From: Mimachlamys varia
Lineage: Eukaryota > Mollusca > Bivalvia > Pectinida > Pectinidae
Reading direction: 5' to 3'
DNA length: 64,000 nt
Assembly: GCA_947623455.1 (NCBI GenBank)
Contig: OX392536.1
Span: 31,377,465 to 31,441,464 of the forward strand
The notes under the pieces were generated by a model. It was not told the DNA's origin. It saw only the letters and a list, made by a program, of their open reading frames with translations, and did no database searches. This document shows positions 37,299 through 48,437 of this stretch, piece by piece. The translations under genes were made by a program, and so were the position numbers. The first letter of the stretch is position 1, and every line of letters begins with the position of its first letter.

Positions 37299-40069
37299 TT
37301 ACATAATTATTAATTTTCAAGTGCTATACAAAGAAACAAAAGATTTGAACCTTTTCGCCACGATGGTTACTACGATGGCCATGGTTGGTATATTGTAAGA
37401 TAATATAAACACACTCAATCTTCATTGATATATTAGTAACTTAAGAAAATACACATTGAACAACACTTTTCTTATCATCATTTGTAAATTAATATTGAAT
37501 ATTGTTACTAGCAGTTCAAATTCATTTCTTTATTTATAACGGTTGTTATGTACACGCATTGACACGGTAGTCTGACGATCGAACGCCGGACGTCATAATT
37601 GCAGGGCGCCGCCATGTTTGCGTACATTACCGTCAACGAATTTCGAATGCACTCTATTGGAATCAAACATTTGTCAGAAACCATTTATTGTATTATCGGA
37701 CGAAATGGATCCCTTAGAATTATGTTCCATGTTTCAAAATCCTTTTCCATTTATATTTGTTACATATTTTCTTGGCAATTATATAAAAATAAATATGTTT
37801 CAATGTCTTTAACAAAACAAAAAGTAGAACTGTTTTTATCTGGTAAGGACAAAGAGATCATTAATATTACAGAGATCCTTACTATATTTATTATGGATGC
37901 ATGGCACATAGCATGTTCCTTGTTTTATATAGAACGAGACAAATAAATTTGATATGCTACAGTACTATACCACGGGGCATAACTTAAATTGAATAACATA
38001 GTTTAATAACACTGTAACGCTGTATGAGATATGTCTTTTGAGATGCAAAAATGTGATAATAAAATGCTATCCTTGTCATGTTTTGCTAATTGTCAGGCTA
38101 ATATGTATGATTCCAATTGATTTAACGTGCTATATATCGAGACTGCAGGCTAAAATAGACAACAAGTCACGCAGACGAACCTTAAATCTATATGGGATCT
38201 AAGCATTCAATGAAATTTATGAGTTTTACACAGCTGTTTTGAAGCTATATTAAGGAACTGTATAGATAAAGTGTGTACTACAAACAACACATTTAGGTAT
38301 GGTGCAGGACATAATAAAGTAACATAGTAAACAAAGATGGCGTCGTGTATTTACATCAAAGTCACACGAGATTTTGCCGATAGTTTTGTTGTTTCGCAGT
38401 ACACTGACTTTCATCATATCCTGTTCGCTTGCCGTTGTTATATCGCTTTAGTGTCGGTAATGTTTGTTCAAAGAAAACAACATATTATTGAAATATAAAC
38501 AAAGCCTGAAACTTGAGCTCAAAAGCGAAGTCTGGAATAAAATATTGCTGACAAAATATTGATCAAATGGAAACTATTGAGTGTTCCGCTGGTGTAAAAA
38601 CAAATGTCATGGGCGACATCCTTCATAAATATGTGTCAAATGTAAGCTGTAACTGGCAAGATTAGCATGAACTGGAACAGAGACAAGAAAGCAAATGCTT
38701 GTGTGCGCTAAGTTGACAAATACATGCATCCGTTATCATACCAGGATAGTCTAAAAGAAACGCATTTGATATGTAAAAAAATAGATTTGTCACTAATAGT
38801 TCACAAAGTGAAAAGCAAAGCTATCGTATATTTTATATTAATTTCTGAAGTTAAATTAATTTTGAAATATTGACACGGTTTTGAAGAGAAGCAACAATTA
38901 ATTAGAACACCGCAGTGCATTCCGTACATTAGGAATATTAAAAATAAAAATAGAATATCTCTCAAACTATTATCTGAGTTACATGTAATTCCTGTTTTTA
39001 CTCGAAAATAATTCCATTTTCCTCTAGACACATAGCATTGCGTAGCTTTGTCTTCTTCGACATTTATTCTTGTTAATAGTTCATGTTTATGATTGCAGTA
39101 TCTCAAAGTTGTATTTTAAGATACAGCGTATTTCTTTTCACTAACATTTTAATTGACAGACACAGTTAGGGAAACCGTTCCACGTCAAACCTGACAGACG
39201 TAAGAATGGATTATTATTAAAGAGGGGGACTATAGCAACTCTTTGTCTAGGCAGAGCATTTGCCATGCATTCTAAACCATAAAGCTGTAAAAAGTTATGG
39301 GTTTTTAGATAAGTGAGAGATAGGCTGTTGGACCACTCTTCGTAAGATATGACTACTGAAGACTATATCAGATATATTCTGACTTACAATAATAAAAGAC
39401 ATTGGTAAGACTGCACTTATACCAGATCCATATTCGTTTACGATGATCATCCAAACTATGCCTGTACGTGCATTGTGTTCCGTGTAAAGAGGAGATATTT
39501 CTGTCATATACCCTGAGCATGTTTTACTTATCTACAGTGAACCACAGACAACGCTAGATAGGCTGTGAGAATATTTTGCAATTAGGTCTAAAAAGTCTTC
39601 CAAAAAAAGACGCGATTTATGGAAGAACTGTATGGAAATGACGTTAAGATGCCCCAGAATGATCAGTACCAAGTACGCTGTCATTTCATACGTCTAACTT
39701 TAAGTCGTTTTCTTGCCAAGTTGTTTGTCCATGAGGGTGCAAAGAGTAAAGATACATGCTAGACGTCAGTGTTTGGATGTGTTATTATAAACGTTACACA
39801 TTGCTCCTATTATTTAAAATGACTTTTGGCAATACTTAATACAAGATGGTCCGTGGTTTTTAAAAAAAGTCTTCTTTAACAGGAAACAAACGCTGACTGC
39901 TGCTCCATAGGGCACTGTAAATGTCTAATTTAGGAAAACACGTACACGCATAAATGTGCATCAATCTTCAAATTAAAGTATATATATATAAAAATTAATA
40001 AACTAATTCAGGGACTACTATAGAAGCAAACGCTTAGCAAGATAATACAGTTGTTACGCTAATCTTTTC
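37299..40069. other. Gene-free AT-rich stretch
   Basis: A CpG-containing patch around 37555-37640 (GGGCGCCGCCATGTTTGCG) begins a 115-codon frame ending at 37946, with no recognisable domain. Nothing else is supportable. Confidence 0.35.
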
Positions 40070-40140
40070 TTCACGTAATGCATTGATCAAATACATATAC
40101 ATATTTTACTATATGTATATAAACATATACATTACGTGAA
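40070..40140. repeat. Hairpin with 11-bp terminal arms
   Basis: TTCACGTAATG (40070-40080) and CATTACGTGAA (40130-40140) are exact complements. The interior is TACATATA-rich and also partly self-complementary. It could be a tiny MITE remnant. Confidence 0.65.
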
Positions 40141-42779
40141 TCAGCATCCTCAAGCATAATTACAGCTGAATAGTTTCGCTGAATATAACGAAAGCAGAGC
40201 ATACTACAAATTAACGCCAGCAATCTATTGGATAAATACTCAAAGTTAAACCCATTAGCAGATTTAATTATTCTTAATTGGTGACAATATGCTTTAAAAC
40301 ACAGATTATTTTCAAATATCATGGTACTGATTTTTCTGTGATTAAAAAAAACCCAATAATGTAGAGAATGCAATTTGAAGGATGCAGCATTCTTACTTAT
40401 ATATGTATTTGTTATGTGTTTCCTTTTTAAGCGTTTAAGAATCATATTACAAGAAATTTGTATTTCTTTTAAATGTAGAATTAATTTCAAACGGTTTATT
40501 CGAAGGATATACTAGTGTTACTTAAAAGCAATGATTGGCCAACTATTACATGTAGCATTGAAATCAGGCTGTATTTGTATGTAAAACTCTTTATGAAATA
40601 TTACATTTCCACATGCATTTTTCTAACAGATTCTAATATGTGTTGTTTCTTTCTTTCTTTTCATGTCCATCTCCTTTCGGAATTAAGGTAAGTGTCATTT
40701 TTTTTGTCAATTTTTTTTTATATTACATGTATTTGAAGTTCTCCAAACTTAACTTTAACCCGTAAGTATATACAGTTACGTGCCAAAAGTCTTTCAATTT
40801 TTTTTATTTTGCTATATATTCTTTGTATTTCCAACTTCCAAATTTATAATATAAATGGATGATATTGTGTCATAAATCCTTAATTTAGAAAACGTCCTTA
40901 TCTTATCGTTTCTTTAAAAGTTTACACTAGGGTGATCTAGCATATATCAAAATTGTGCTCTCTCCTGCGATATTTGAAATAAACCGATCTAATCATTTTT
41001 TTGGAAATTGCATGCATCAACGACTAAAATTAAAGAAAATACGTTCCAACACCATACATTACACTGCAAACATTAATTTTGTGATGTCTGTTTTACAAAT
41101 TATTGGTGTTCCTGTTGATTAAGTCTATTAAGACGAGAGTCTAACGAAAAACCATGTTTACGAAGAGAACGCCTTTATTTCTTTTCATCTTTAGAGTTAT
41201 ATTTCAACCTTACGAACGAACCCTCACCAAACCGCCTTACTTTGAAACAATTCCACACGGAGATGCAATTAGGGAATACCTGACTTGAGCTTTCAAATTC
41301 CACATGTTATCTATAACTAAATTGGCAAAAGCATTTAACTTTCACAAAACATACAAATGTACCAGGTCACGTAGGCAGCAAGTAAATTAGTTTCGTATTC
41401 CCTGGAACCGTAGCGCACAAAATTAAAACGAAAAGAAATCCGGTTGATTGACATCTCTCGCCATTTCAACTTAATTTCACAGATGACGGATATTAATCAC
41501 ACACTGCCGAGGTAAATACGTGCGAATACATGTGCGTATAATTAAATGTATTTGCTGATCACAGGGAAATATATATCTATCATTTAACTGGTTAGCGAAA
41601 AAACAGATTTATCAAATTACATAATGAATACGTTATCTATTCAAATGTGAGAGTGTTGCGTTTATTTCCTATATATCATCCATTCCGACGAATTTGACTG
41701 AAATGAACGTTCTTATCTGGAACAAACACATTTTCCATGTTCGTGTCATTTCGTAAGTTACCCTATTTCTTCGTAAAAGTGTTAAAGCGTCAAGGCAATC
41801 AAACATTTTCAACAACGTATTGCTCTATAAAATGTTCCACTCGAACATATTTCACTCTCGTGGACAAGAACAACTCGCATGCAAGAGACATGTTCAAGCG
41901 CGTTTTTGTTAAAATTTAAGTGACATAGCTTATGATGTTTTGTAAACGTTGGAAAGGTATCATGCTATTATATTCTAAGTTTCGAATAATATCAAATAAG
42001 AAAATACTGTCCATAGTTCGACGAATAATACCAATCAATTTTATATGTTGTCGGTTTTCGTGATAAAATAGCTAAATAACTGAAATCGAGATGCATCTTA
42101 CTAGATAATTTTGTTATTGCTGTATATTATCAGTCGTATGCTTTATGTCAAATCTTACAACAATACTTTCATATGCCTTTAATTACCTGATTACCCTACT
42201 ATTCTGTCAATAGATATATAACTTATTAAAGCATGTGCAAGGCTGAGAACACTTGTCTTTCTGAAACATTTTGTGTTTCCCGATTCTGTGTTTTTCTGTG
42301 CAGCTATAATGCATAACGTCCGTATCTATACTTACATTTTTAACGAATATTTGTCGTAATACCTTCTAAATATTAAATACGTTTTTTTGGATGTATGTGA
42401 AAAAGCTCTTATATCGCTCCTATTTTAGCTGCTTTGCTCCGACTAGAGTGAGGTATACATTTAGCCGACTTATTTGGAAGCTCACGTTTTACACTCCTAC
42501 GTAATGGCATCATGTGTACAGAGATATATACCACAGGTCAGACCCTATTTTCATATACACGACTGCTGAGTAATCCTAAAAGGTATTGGTTGGCTACCAA
42601 TGACAGACCGCGGGGATTATTTTTTATTTCCTTACTGTCTACGACGCATCGTGGTTTTCTGTTGAGTCACCGGTGTTAACCAGAAAATAAAAGTACTGAA
42701 AACAAGTGATCCATGACCATGCATATAGTCAGTAAATCAAATCGGTTTCATTTGCTTTCTTTGTTCTTCATTGTATGCT
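40141..42779. other. Gene-free AT-rich stretch
   Basis: Nothing supportable. The 139-codon minus-strand frame at 40071-40490 is low-complexity in composition and overlaps the hairpin, and I regard it as chance. Confidence 0.4.
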
Positions 42780-43152
42780 TCATCTGCCTCTCCTAAACAG
42801 CCCGAACATTCTGCAGAATTCCCCAATATCATTACCTGGGACATGCAGGTCGATAATAACTATAAGCATTCTTTGTCTCATTGAGACAGTCTATGTATCC
42901 TTATGCGATATGAATATAGACGTTATGGTTGGTATGCTTATTTGATTCGATTGAAAATGATGACACGTTTCTCACTTTGAGGACTTGATGGTAACTTGGA
43001 TGTGGCGAATCTTTACATGGCGGATGTCGTCGATAAAGCTCACCCTTCCGGAACACCTAGTCTTTATTTATTTTTATAGCTTTATTAATTTTGAGTTTGA
43101 ATTATGGTTTTGTTGACGCTTCGGTATTCACTGATTATTATTATTATTTATT
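42780..43152 (+). mobile_element. RT retroelement 3' end (42.8 kb), good copy
   Basis: The segment starts with a decayed RT C-terminus (GGGACATGCAGGTCGATAAT), then TCTCATTGAGACAGT, GTATCCTTATGCGATATGAA, TATAGACGTTATGGTTGGTA, TTCTCACTTTGAGGACTTGA, TTTACATGGCGGATGTCGTC, CCTTCCGGAACACCTAGTCT and TGTTGACGCTTCGGTATTCA. It ends in an ATT microsatellite (about 43134-43150). This is the most complete tail in the window and is useful for defining the family. Confidence 0.8.
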
Positions 43153-45818
43153 TGCTGTTTGTTTTTTATTAAAAACGTTCTTGGTTTAGGTTTGAGATTT
43201 GTTCGCCATTGTTTTAAAGAAAACCAGTTCTTTTAAATATTCATATGCACATTTTGTTTTGTTCTGATCAATTGATGCTAGAGTCTCTGAATTTTAATAA
43301 TTAATAAGCATGATACAATTGAATAAATGTCCTCAACATTATAATTGAAAACTCTCGGAGTTACTTTTTTGTCTGAAAGTGTTATTTATCTACAAATGAC
43401 ACGCTTTGATATGGAAGTAGGAATAAAACCAAGTATCAACATCCATCTACATGAACCGAAAACGAGAGAATATTGAAGCGTCTTTACCAGTGACAAATAT
43501 GAATAAACGCACATATTCTTGAATACCCTTGCCAAATATCCTAAAAATAAGGCCAAAGCTCTGGAAGACTAAGACATTTCTACTTCTGCGACGACTCCGT
43601 CCATGTCAAAGGTCGCATCAAATAAATGTCATGTTCTCAAACAGAGAACTGAGGACGTTAAATGTCATTTATACGGATGCTAATTGCATAAAGTGTTATC
43701 GGTTGCACGCAGCTTTTTTCACTTTCTTCTTTTCTAACATATTGCAAAGTTATTGAAATGCTGATGTAAATTTGTTCTTGTGCGTTTTTTATTTACCAAT
43801 ACTCCCTCGTGTGTATATAATCAAAGCACCACTTTATCATAAGGAGTATGTTATCAAATGTTGCAGATATTGAAACGCCATGTAATTCGTTCATTTATTG
43901 TGCTGAATGTGTTACTATGTACAGACAGACACATAAGCCGGGCACCTCCTAGCTTCACTTTGAACCTGCAGCTTTTTCAATATGACATACCAATGTGACC
44001 AGCAGGGAATGGGGAATTATTGTTGTGCTAGATTTCTCGCGTCGTTTTGATGTCTATTTTTTAATAATACTTTCAAAGTCGTCTGGTCTTTGGCTTCAGC
44101 AGGAGGTTTATTGCACAGATTCTTCCCGTGATTATTGCCGACAGCGAAAACACTTAGTTATCTATTCTATTCTATAAACCTTTGAACTCCTTCGCAATGA
44201 ATGTCTATGTCAAGCTACCCAGTGGTTACCGACACTGATGGTGTATATTACGTCTGTCGTTAACATAATTCTTTGTAGACATGATAGTTCCGATATAAAG
44301 CCTAGAAGTGTAAACTTTGTGTAGATACCAGTGAATGGGTTACTCTTGGTGGTACAGAGCGGTATGTTTCATTAGGAGGTTTATTGTAATTTCAATCAGA
44401 GTCCCTTATCCTGGGATGTTGACAATGACATATGTCACTTGCATCGACACAACACCTGCTATCGTGATCATGGTATGGAAACTGTTCTTGACTGTACTTT
44501 GGCAAAAAACTTTCTTACAAATTATACCTACATTGGAATAGGAAAAGTTACAATTTTAGAGGATAAACATATCTTCAATGTATTACGAAGGTTTTCATAA
44601 AATTTGAAAGGATTTGTGTGTCTTTGATAATTTAGATTAAGCTTTTTCACCGACGCTATTACATTTTTTAGTTTTCTTCATTGGATTGTCTGATTGATCA
44701 ATGATAGCATACGCTATGAAATACGAAGGTTTCACATGAGCTTTGGTAAGTTAAATTATACGATATATTGAAGATGCCCTTGTTCCCATTCCTAAGACAG
44801 ACTCTGTGACTTATGTAAGTCATTGATTTTGTTCTGCTACTGAACATTTGCGATGGTTTACTAAATTCTCGAAATTACATGTGTCACGGAAAACTGTCAA
44901 CGAAACATGACCTTGCATTAAACAAACTTAAAACGCAATATTATTTTATGCAAGGCGACAGCACGCTATTTATTCTTATTCTGGAGGCATATTATTTCTC
45001 TATACACACTCCGATTTCAAAACAGATTTTAAAAGCTTTCTCAGGTATACCTATCATATCAAGTTCGAAATTTATAATCTGGGCTTTCAAATTGTTTAGA
45101 GGCGACGAAGGGATATAATTCTGAAATGAAATACTCGGTCTATGATTTAACAATACCTTTTAGCAAACAGAACACATGGTGTTTTAACTTTAATGAAAAT
45201 GTTGATACTTACATGTGTACACTATATCATTGCATTTCTGTCGTGTAAGGTGTGGCATCAGTTTCTCGTGCTTACAGGCAATAAGTGTATGAAATATTGA
45301 TAAGATATTTTCTTATGATAGCATCACGTATCATTATATTTCTTACCAGGTTTGCAAAATTTGAAAATGCCACGAATACATTACTATAATATACCGTTTA
45401 TTAACACGTTTGCTCTTTCAAGTTTCTTTTCAATTACCTTCGACATTGAAATTAAAAATCTGATTATCCTTAATTATGTTTACCTCTTTGACAGGTCAGC
45501 ATAAATAATATGTTTAAAGACTAGTTTATGAAATAAACTTGATTATCAATTTCATGTATATTTTACCGTCAATGATAATTGGATTACTGTTATAGTGTAA
45601 CCGTATCGTACTACACCAGAAACTCCCATGTACTTATCTAATTTGGTAAACGTGCTGTGTGATGCATATACAACATACCATTATTTTATCTTGTGACGTC
45701 ATAATTTTCTGAATTAAAATGAAAATACTTTATTAAAATATTGTTATGATGGCTAGAAAAGAATACCATAATACTATAATCAAAAGGTTACCAGGATCGA
45801 TAAATGTGTGTCTTAGAA
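43153..45818. other. Gene-free AT-rich stretch
   Basis: Only short frames (60-79 codons) without recognisable motifs. Confidence 0.4.
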
Positions 45819-45853
45819 CTTTAATTTTACTTTTCAATTATAAAATTAAAGTG
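45819..45853. repeat. A/T hairpin just upstream of the hammerhead repeat
   Basis: ACTTTAATTTTA and the following TAAAATTAAAGT are complementary arms with a short loop. Confidence 0.55.
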
Positions 45854-45861
45854 GTTTTACT

Positions 45862-46047
45862 CACCTGACCCTTCTGCTTCTGAATTCGTTTAGCAATTTT
45901 GGATTCCAACCTTTTGGCCCTAGCATCACTGAAGAGTCCTATGAGTACGAAACAGCTGTCTGATGCAGTTTAAAACATTTTTCGGCATACTGTGTTAATA
46001 ACTAAATTAAAGAGGTGCAGCATATGTGTGTGTTACGTCACCTTCTA
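45862..46047 (+). mobile_element. Hammerhead-bearing dispersed repeat, plus copy
   Basis: The segment aligns along its length with the reverse complement of 48246-48437: CTGACC.TTCTGCTTCT, TTTGGATTCC, the ribozyme, then TTTCGG/TCTCGGC.TACTGT, ACTAAAT.TAAAG/AAGG, and GTGCAGCATATGTGTGTG followed by TTACGTCA. A third copy at 20452-20512 has only the 3' part. A repeated unit of about 190 bp with an internal ribozyme and no frame fits either a Penelope-like pLTR fragment or a small non-autonomous retroelement (retrozyme or SINE-like); the sequence does not decide between these. Confidence 0.8.
45923..45966 (+). ncRNA. Hammerhead ribozyme motif, type I, minimal stem III
   Basis: Stem I is GCATCA (45923-45928) with TGATGC (45961-45966), six perfect pairs. 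Between them lie the conserved core CTGAAGA (45929-45935, the CUGANGA box), stem II (45936-45948, GTCC...GTAC, one C-U mismatch), the conserved GAAA (45949-45952), and a tiny stem III formed by ACA/TGT around a 2-nt loop. Predicted cleavage follows the GTC at 45958-45960. All core residues of the hammerhead fold are present. The mismatch in stem II may weaken it. Short stem III type I hammerheads are known from metazoan retroelements and usually act as dimers. Cleavage activity is inferred, not shown. Confidence 0.8.
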
Positions 46048-46482
46048 TATTTTCAGAATTTCGACGAAAGCATCAATGCTTTACCTTACTACCTGAAGCT
46101 AAATCGGTCTAGGGCCATTCTAGTACAAGTCGTATATATTATAGATGTCCTTCTTTCATTGAACAATACATTTGTCATACTGACCTATTTTCTCGGTAGT
46201 ATAACCTCTTTACACTGAGTTAATACCTTCTCCAACACTTCCCACTTTCTCCCATGATGACATACATAGACGTTGCCTTGCAAATTATACATACGATTTA
46301 ATTCTTATCAATGTGCCCCCCGATGCCACTGTAAATTAATACTGTCGATGAAGCAATCGCGTTGAAATAAAATACATTATACTTTCGTCGATAACAGCAG
46401 CATTTATCCTTTTGTCTGTTTTTCCTTACTCATAGTAATGTATGTCATAAATATATTTCTACCACAATACCCCGAGTTATTC

Positions 46483-46740
46483 CACTCTCAGACCATTGTA
46501 TAAACGTGCTGACTGTTGGATAAATATATGTTATATACCACTTGTGGAATATGACCTTCTGGACTTTTGATTGGTTGAGAAGTTGAACTTTGATCGGGAA
46601 TCACGTGGTTCAATGCAACGTGCTGATTGTTGACGTCGTCATCGATTGTTGACGTCGTCAGAATGTGGCGGGAATATATACGAGATGATGTGTTTTCGCG
46701 CAAATATTCCGCGGTTCACAGAAAACAACACTACCACTGC
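46483..46740 (+). promoter_or_regulatory. Promoter-like segment with paired CRE-like sites and TATA
   Basis: GATTGTTGACGTCGTC occurs twice with a 19-bp period (46625-46640 and 46644-46659), giving two TGACGTCG cAMP-response-element-like sites. A TATATA lies 15 bases further on (46675-46680), followed by CpG-containing sequence (TTTTCGCGCAAATATTCCGC). No supported gene follows; the next features are transposons. It could be a MITE or a retroelement promoter instead. Confidence 0.3.
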
Positions 46741-46766
46741 GAGTTAATATTGTTGCGGTAGAAACA

Positions 46767-46925
46767 GGTTACACGAGTCGTGGTTATTGGATATGGAATT
46801 TATTTCACTGTCTTTAATTATTTTTCAAACGTTACAGCTAAAGCTCGTGTCTCTTGTCACTTTTAAAAAATAATAAACTCGAGTGAAATTAATTCTATAT
46901 CCAACAACCACTCGTTGTGTAACCT
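46767..46925. mobile_element. Short TIR element (159 bp)
   Basis: GGTTACACGAGTCGTGGTTA, TTGGATATGGAATTTATTTC (46767 onward) is matched by the reverse complement of 46881-46925, ending CAACCACTCGTTGTGTAACC. The arms are about 44 bases with roughly six mismatches. The spacer of about 70 bases is AT-rich and noncoding. Confidence 0.75.
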
Positions 46926-46973
46926 CTATCTATACTAATAAAAACAAATGTAACGCTAAAAGTGCTGAAAGTA

Positions 46974-46994
46974 CAGTTGTGGGATCGCACAACG
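46974..46994 (+). repeat. Left terminal inverted repeat of the 894-bp transposon
   Basis: 20 of 21 bases are complementary to the right terminus at 47847-47867. Confidence 0.85.
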
Positions 46995-47620
46995 TTACAC
47001 GATGTGCGGTGGGCGCATGATGGACGAACGGTGTATGCACGATGTGCGAACGATGCGATCCTGGGCGATTTTTTTCTAACGCACATGTGGGCGCACGATA
47101 GACTAACATTGTGCGATGGCAATCGTGGTTGATGTAAATTTAGAAATGGTTTAACAATATATACGGTTTCGCGCTAGTTGTTTTAAACATATTTCTATAT
47201 TCTAACTATTTACATTAGCTGATAGTTCTATCTATATATTTCTAAAAATTAATAATAGTCTTTCTGTAGTTTTAGAAACAAACCAAGTATGTAAACTTTC
47301 AACTCATATTGACAAGTTCTTATTCAAGTAAATATTGCCAGTTTTACCAAGTTATAAACTGTACCTGTACATGGCCAATATATGTAGATATCTCTGGCCC
47401 GGGGCACTTACAACACTCGCCTAGGTGTGAAAACACAGGTAAAGTGTTGGGGAGGGGAGGGTTTTTCAAGTAACTGATTATAAGAGTCCAGTTTGTTTTC
47501 ATAACGGTCGCTCGGTAATGGCTGTCGTAGCGTATCGCCGCACACGGGACAGGTAAAACTCCGGCATGTTATTTACATATTCTGATACCTGGTAGCTTAA
47601 CCCGCACTTGGCTGTCTTAT

Positions 47621-47651
47621 TGACATAATCCCAATAAATATGATGCGAATT
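47621..47651. other. 31-nt non-homologous block in transposon copy 2
   Basis: This block replaces the block at 284-314 of copy 1, same length and position but unrelated sequence. Confidence 0.85.
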
Positions 47652-47846
47652 TAAATAGTTTTTGGACAAGAGGGTTCCATATGTTTTTCATTCCGTAATA
47701 TGTATCGACCAATTGTACCAAATCGTGCGTGTGTGCGATTTAATCGCACACATAAACGCACGATCTTTAGATCGCCCGGTTGTGCGCACCATGGGCGGAC
47801 GATGTGTGCACGATGTATGCACGATGCACGCACGCAGTTTTTGGTG

Positions 47847-47867
47847 CGTTGTGCGATACCACAACTG
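47847..47867 (-). repeat. Right terminal inverted repeat of the 894-bp transposon
   Basis: Identical to 510-530 and complementary to 46974-46994. Confidence 0.85.
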
Positions 47868-48245
47868 TATATATAAGAAATTCCATTATGGCTTCAATAT
47901 AAAATCAAATTGTGAAAGTTATTTATTTCCTATATTCAACATCGTGATCATTTTAAATTATGATAATTTGCAGTGAATCAGAAGATAATATAGATAAACA
48001 TACATGTGTTTATGTAACTATCTTTTGTAAAGTGATGCTCCACATAAGCAATCAATAGTTTACATACATTGTACTACAGTATCGTACTGTTATTCATTTA
48101 TTCATTCATCTACTGTCACGAAAACATGCTATTGCTGTTGTTTTGTCTTTGTATGTACACCTTTAACGGTAGAACAGCTCACGAAGCATGATCAGGTGAA
48201 TAATTATATAAAAACAAAGCAGACCGACCTTTAAGAGTGAATGTT

Positions 48246-48437
48246 AAAGATGACGTAACACACACATCTGCTGCACCTTTTAAATTTAGTAATAGAAACA
48301 GTACGCCGAGAAAATGAATTAAATTGCATCATACTGCTGTTTTTGTCCTCTTAGGACTCTTCAGTGATACTAGAGCCCAAAAAAATGGGAATCTAAAATT
48401 TCTAAACTAATGAAGAAGCAGAATGGTCAGGTAGGTG
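48246..48437 (-). mobile_element. Hammerhead-bearing dispersed repeat, minus copy
   Basis: On the minus strand it reads CTGACCATTCTGCTTCTTCA, TTTAGATTCCC, TTTTTTGGGCTCTAG, the decayed ribozyme, CTCGGCGTACTG, ACTAAATTTAAAAGGTGCAG and GTGTGTGTTACGTCATCTTT. It aligns from end to end with the plus copy at 45862-46047. Confidence 0.8.
48326..48370 (-). ncRNA. Decayed hammerhead ribozyme motif
   Basis: On the minus strand stem I is GTATCA with TGATGC (one wobble), the CTGAAGA box is intact, and stem II GTCCTAAGAGGAC is perfectly paired with an AAG loop. The essential GAAA has become AAAA with an extra A, and stem III is mispaired. I expect it to be inactive. Its perfect stem II shows that the mismatch in the plus copy is a later change. 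Confidence 0.7.

Larger units (their letters stand above)
46974..47867. mobile_element. Complete non-autonomous TIR DNA transposon, 894 bp
   Basis: The left end CAGTTGTGGGATCGCACAAC (46974-46993) is the reverse complement, with one mismatch, of the right end (47847-47867). TA lies directly outside both ends (46972-46973 and 47868-47869), and the CAGT start with a TA duplication would suit a Tc1/mariner-type MITE. However, the right flank is TATATATA, so TA could be coincidental, and copy 1 has no TA at its right flank. Both subterminal regions have clusters of CGATGTGCG, TGCACGATG and GCGCACG. The right one also has near-palindromes GTGTGCGATTTAATCGCACA and CGATCTTTAGATCG. No transposase frame is present. 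The right 530 bp match 1-530. Confidence 0.8.

Noticed and set aside
37555..37946. Possible CpG promoter and first exon around GCCGCCATG
   Set aside because: The patch is short and the downstream frame has no recognisable content; two competing frames are equally open.
40071..40490. 139-codon minus-strand frame
   Set aside because: It runs through an AT-rich hairpin, has no domain and a biased composition; taken as chance.
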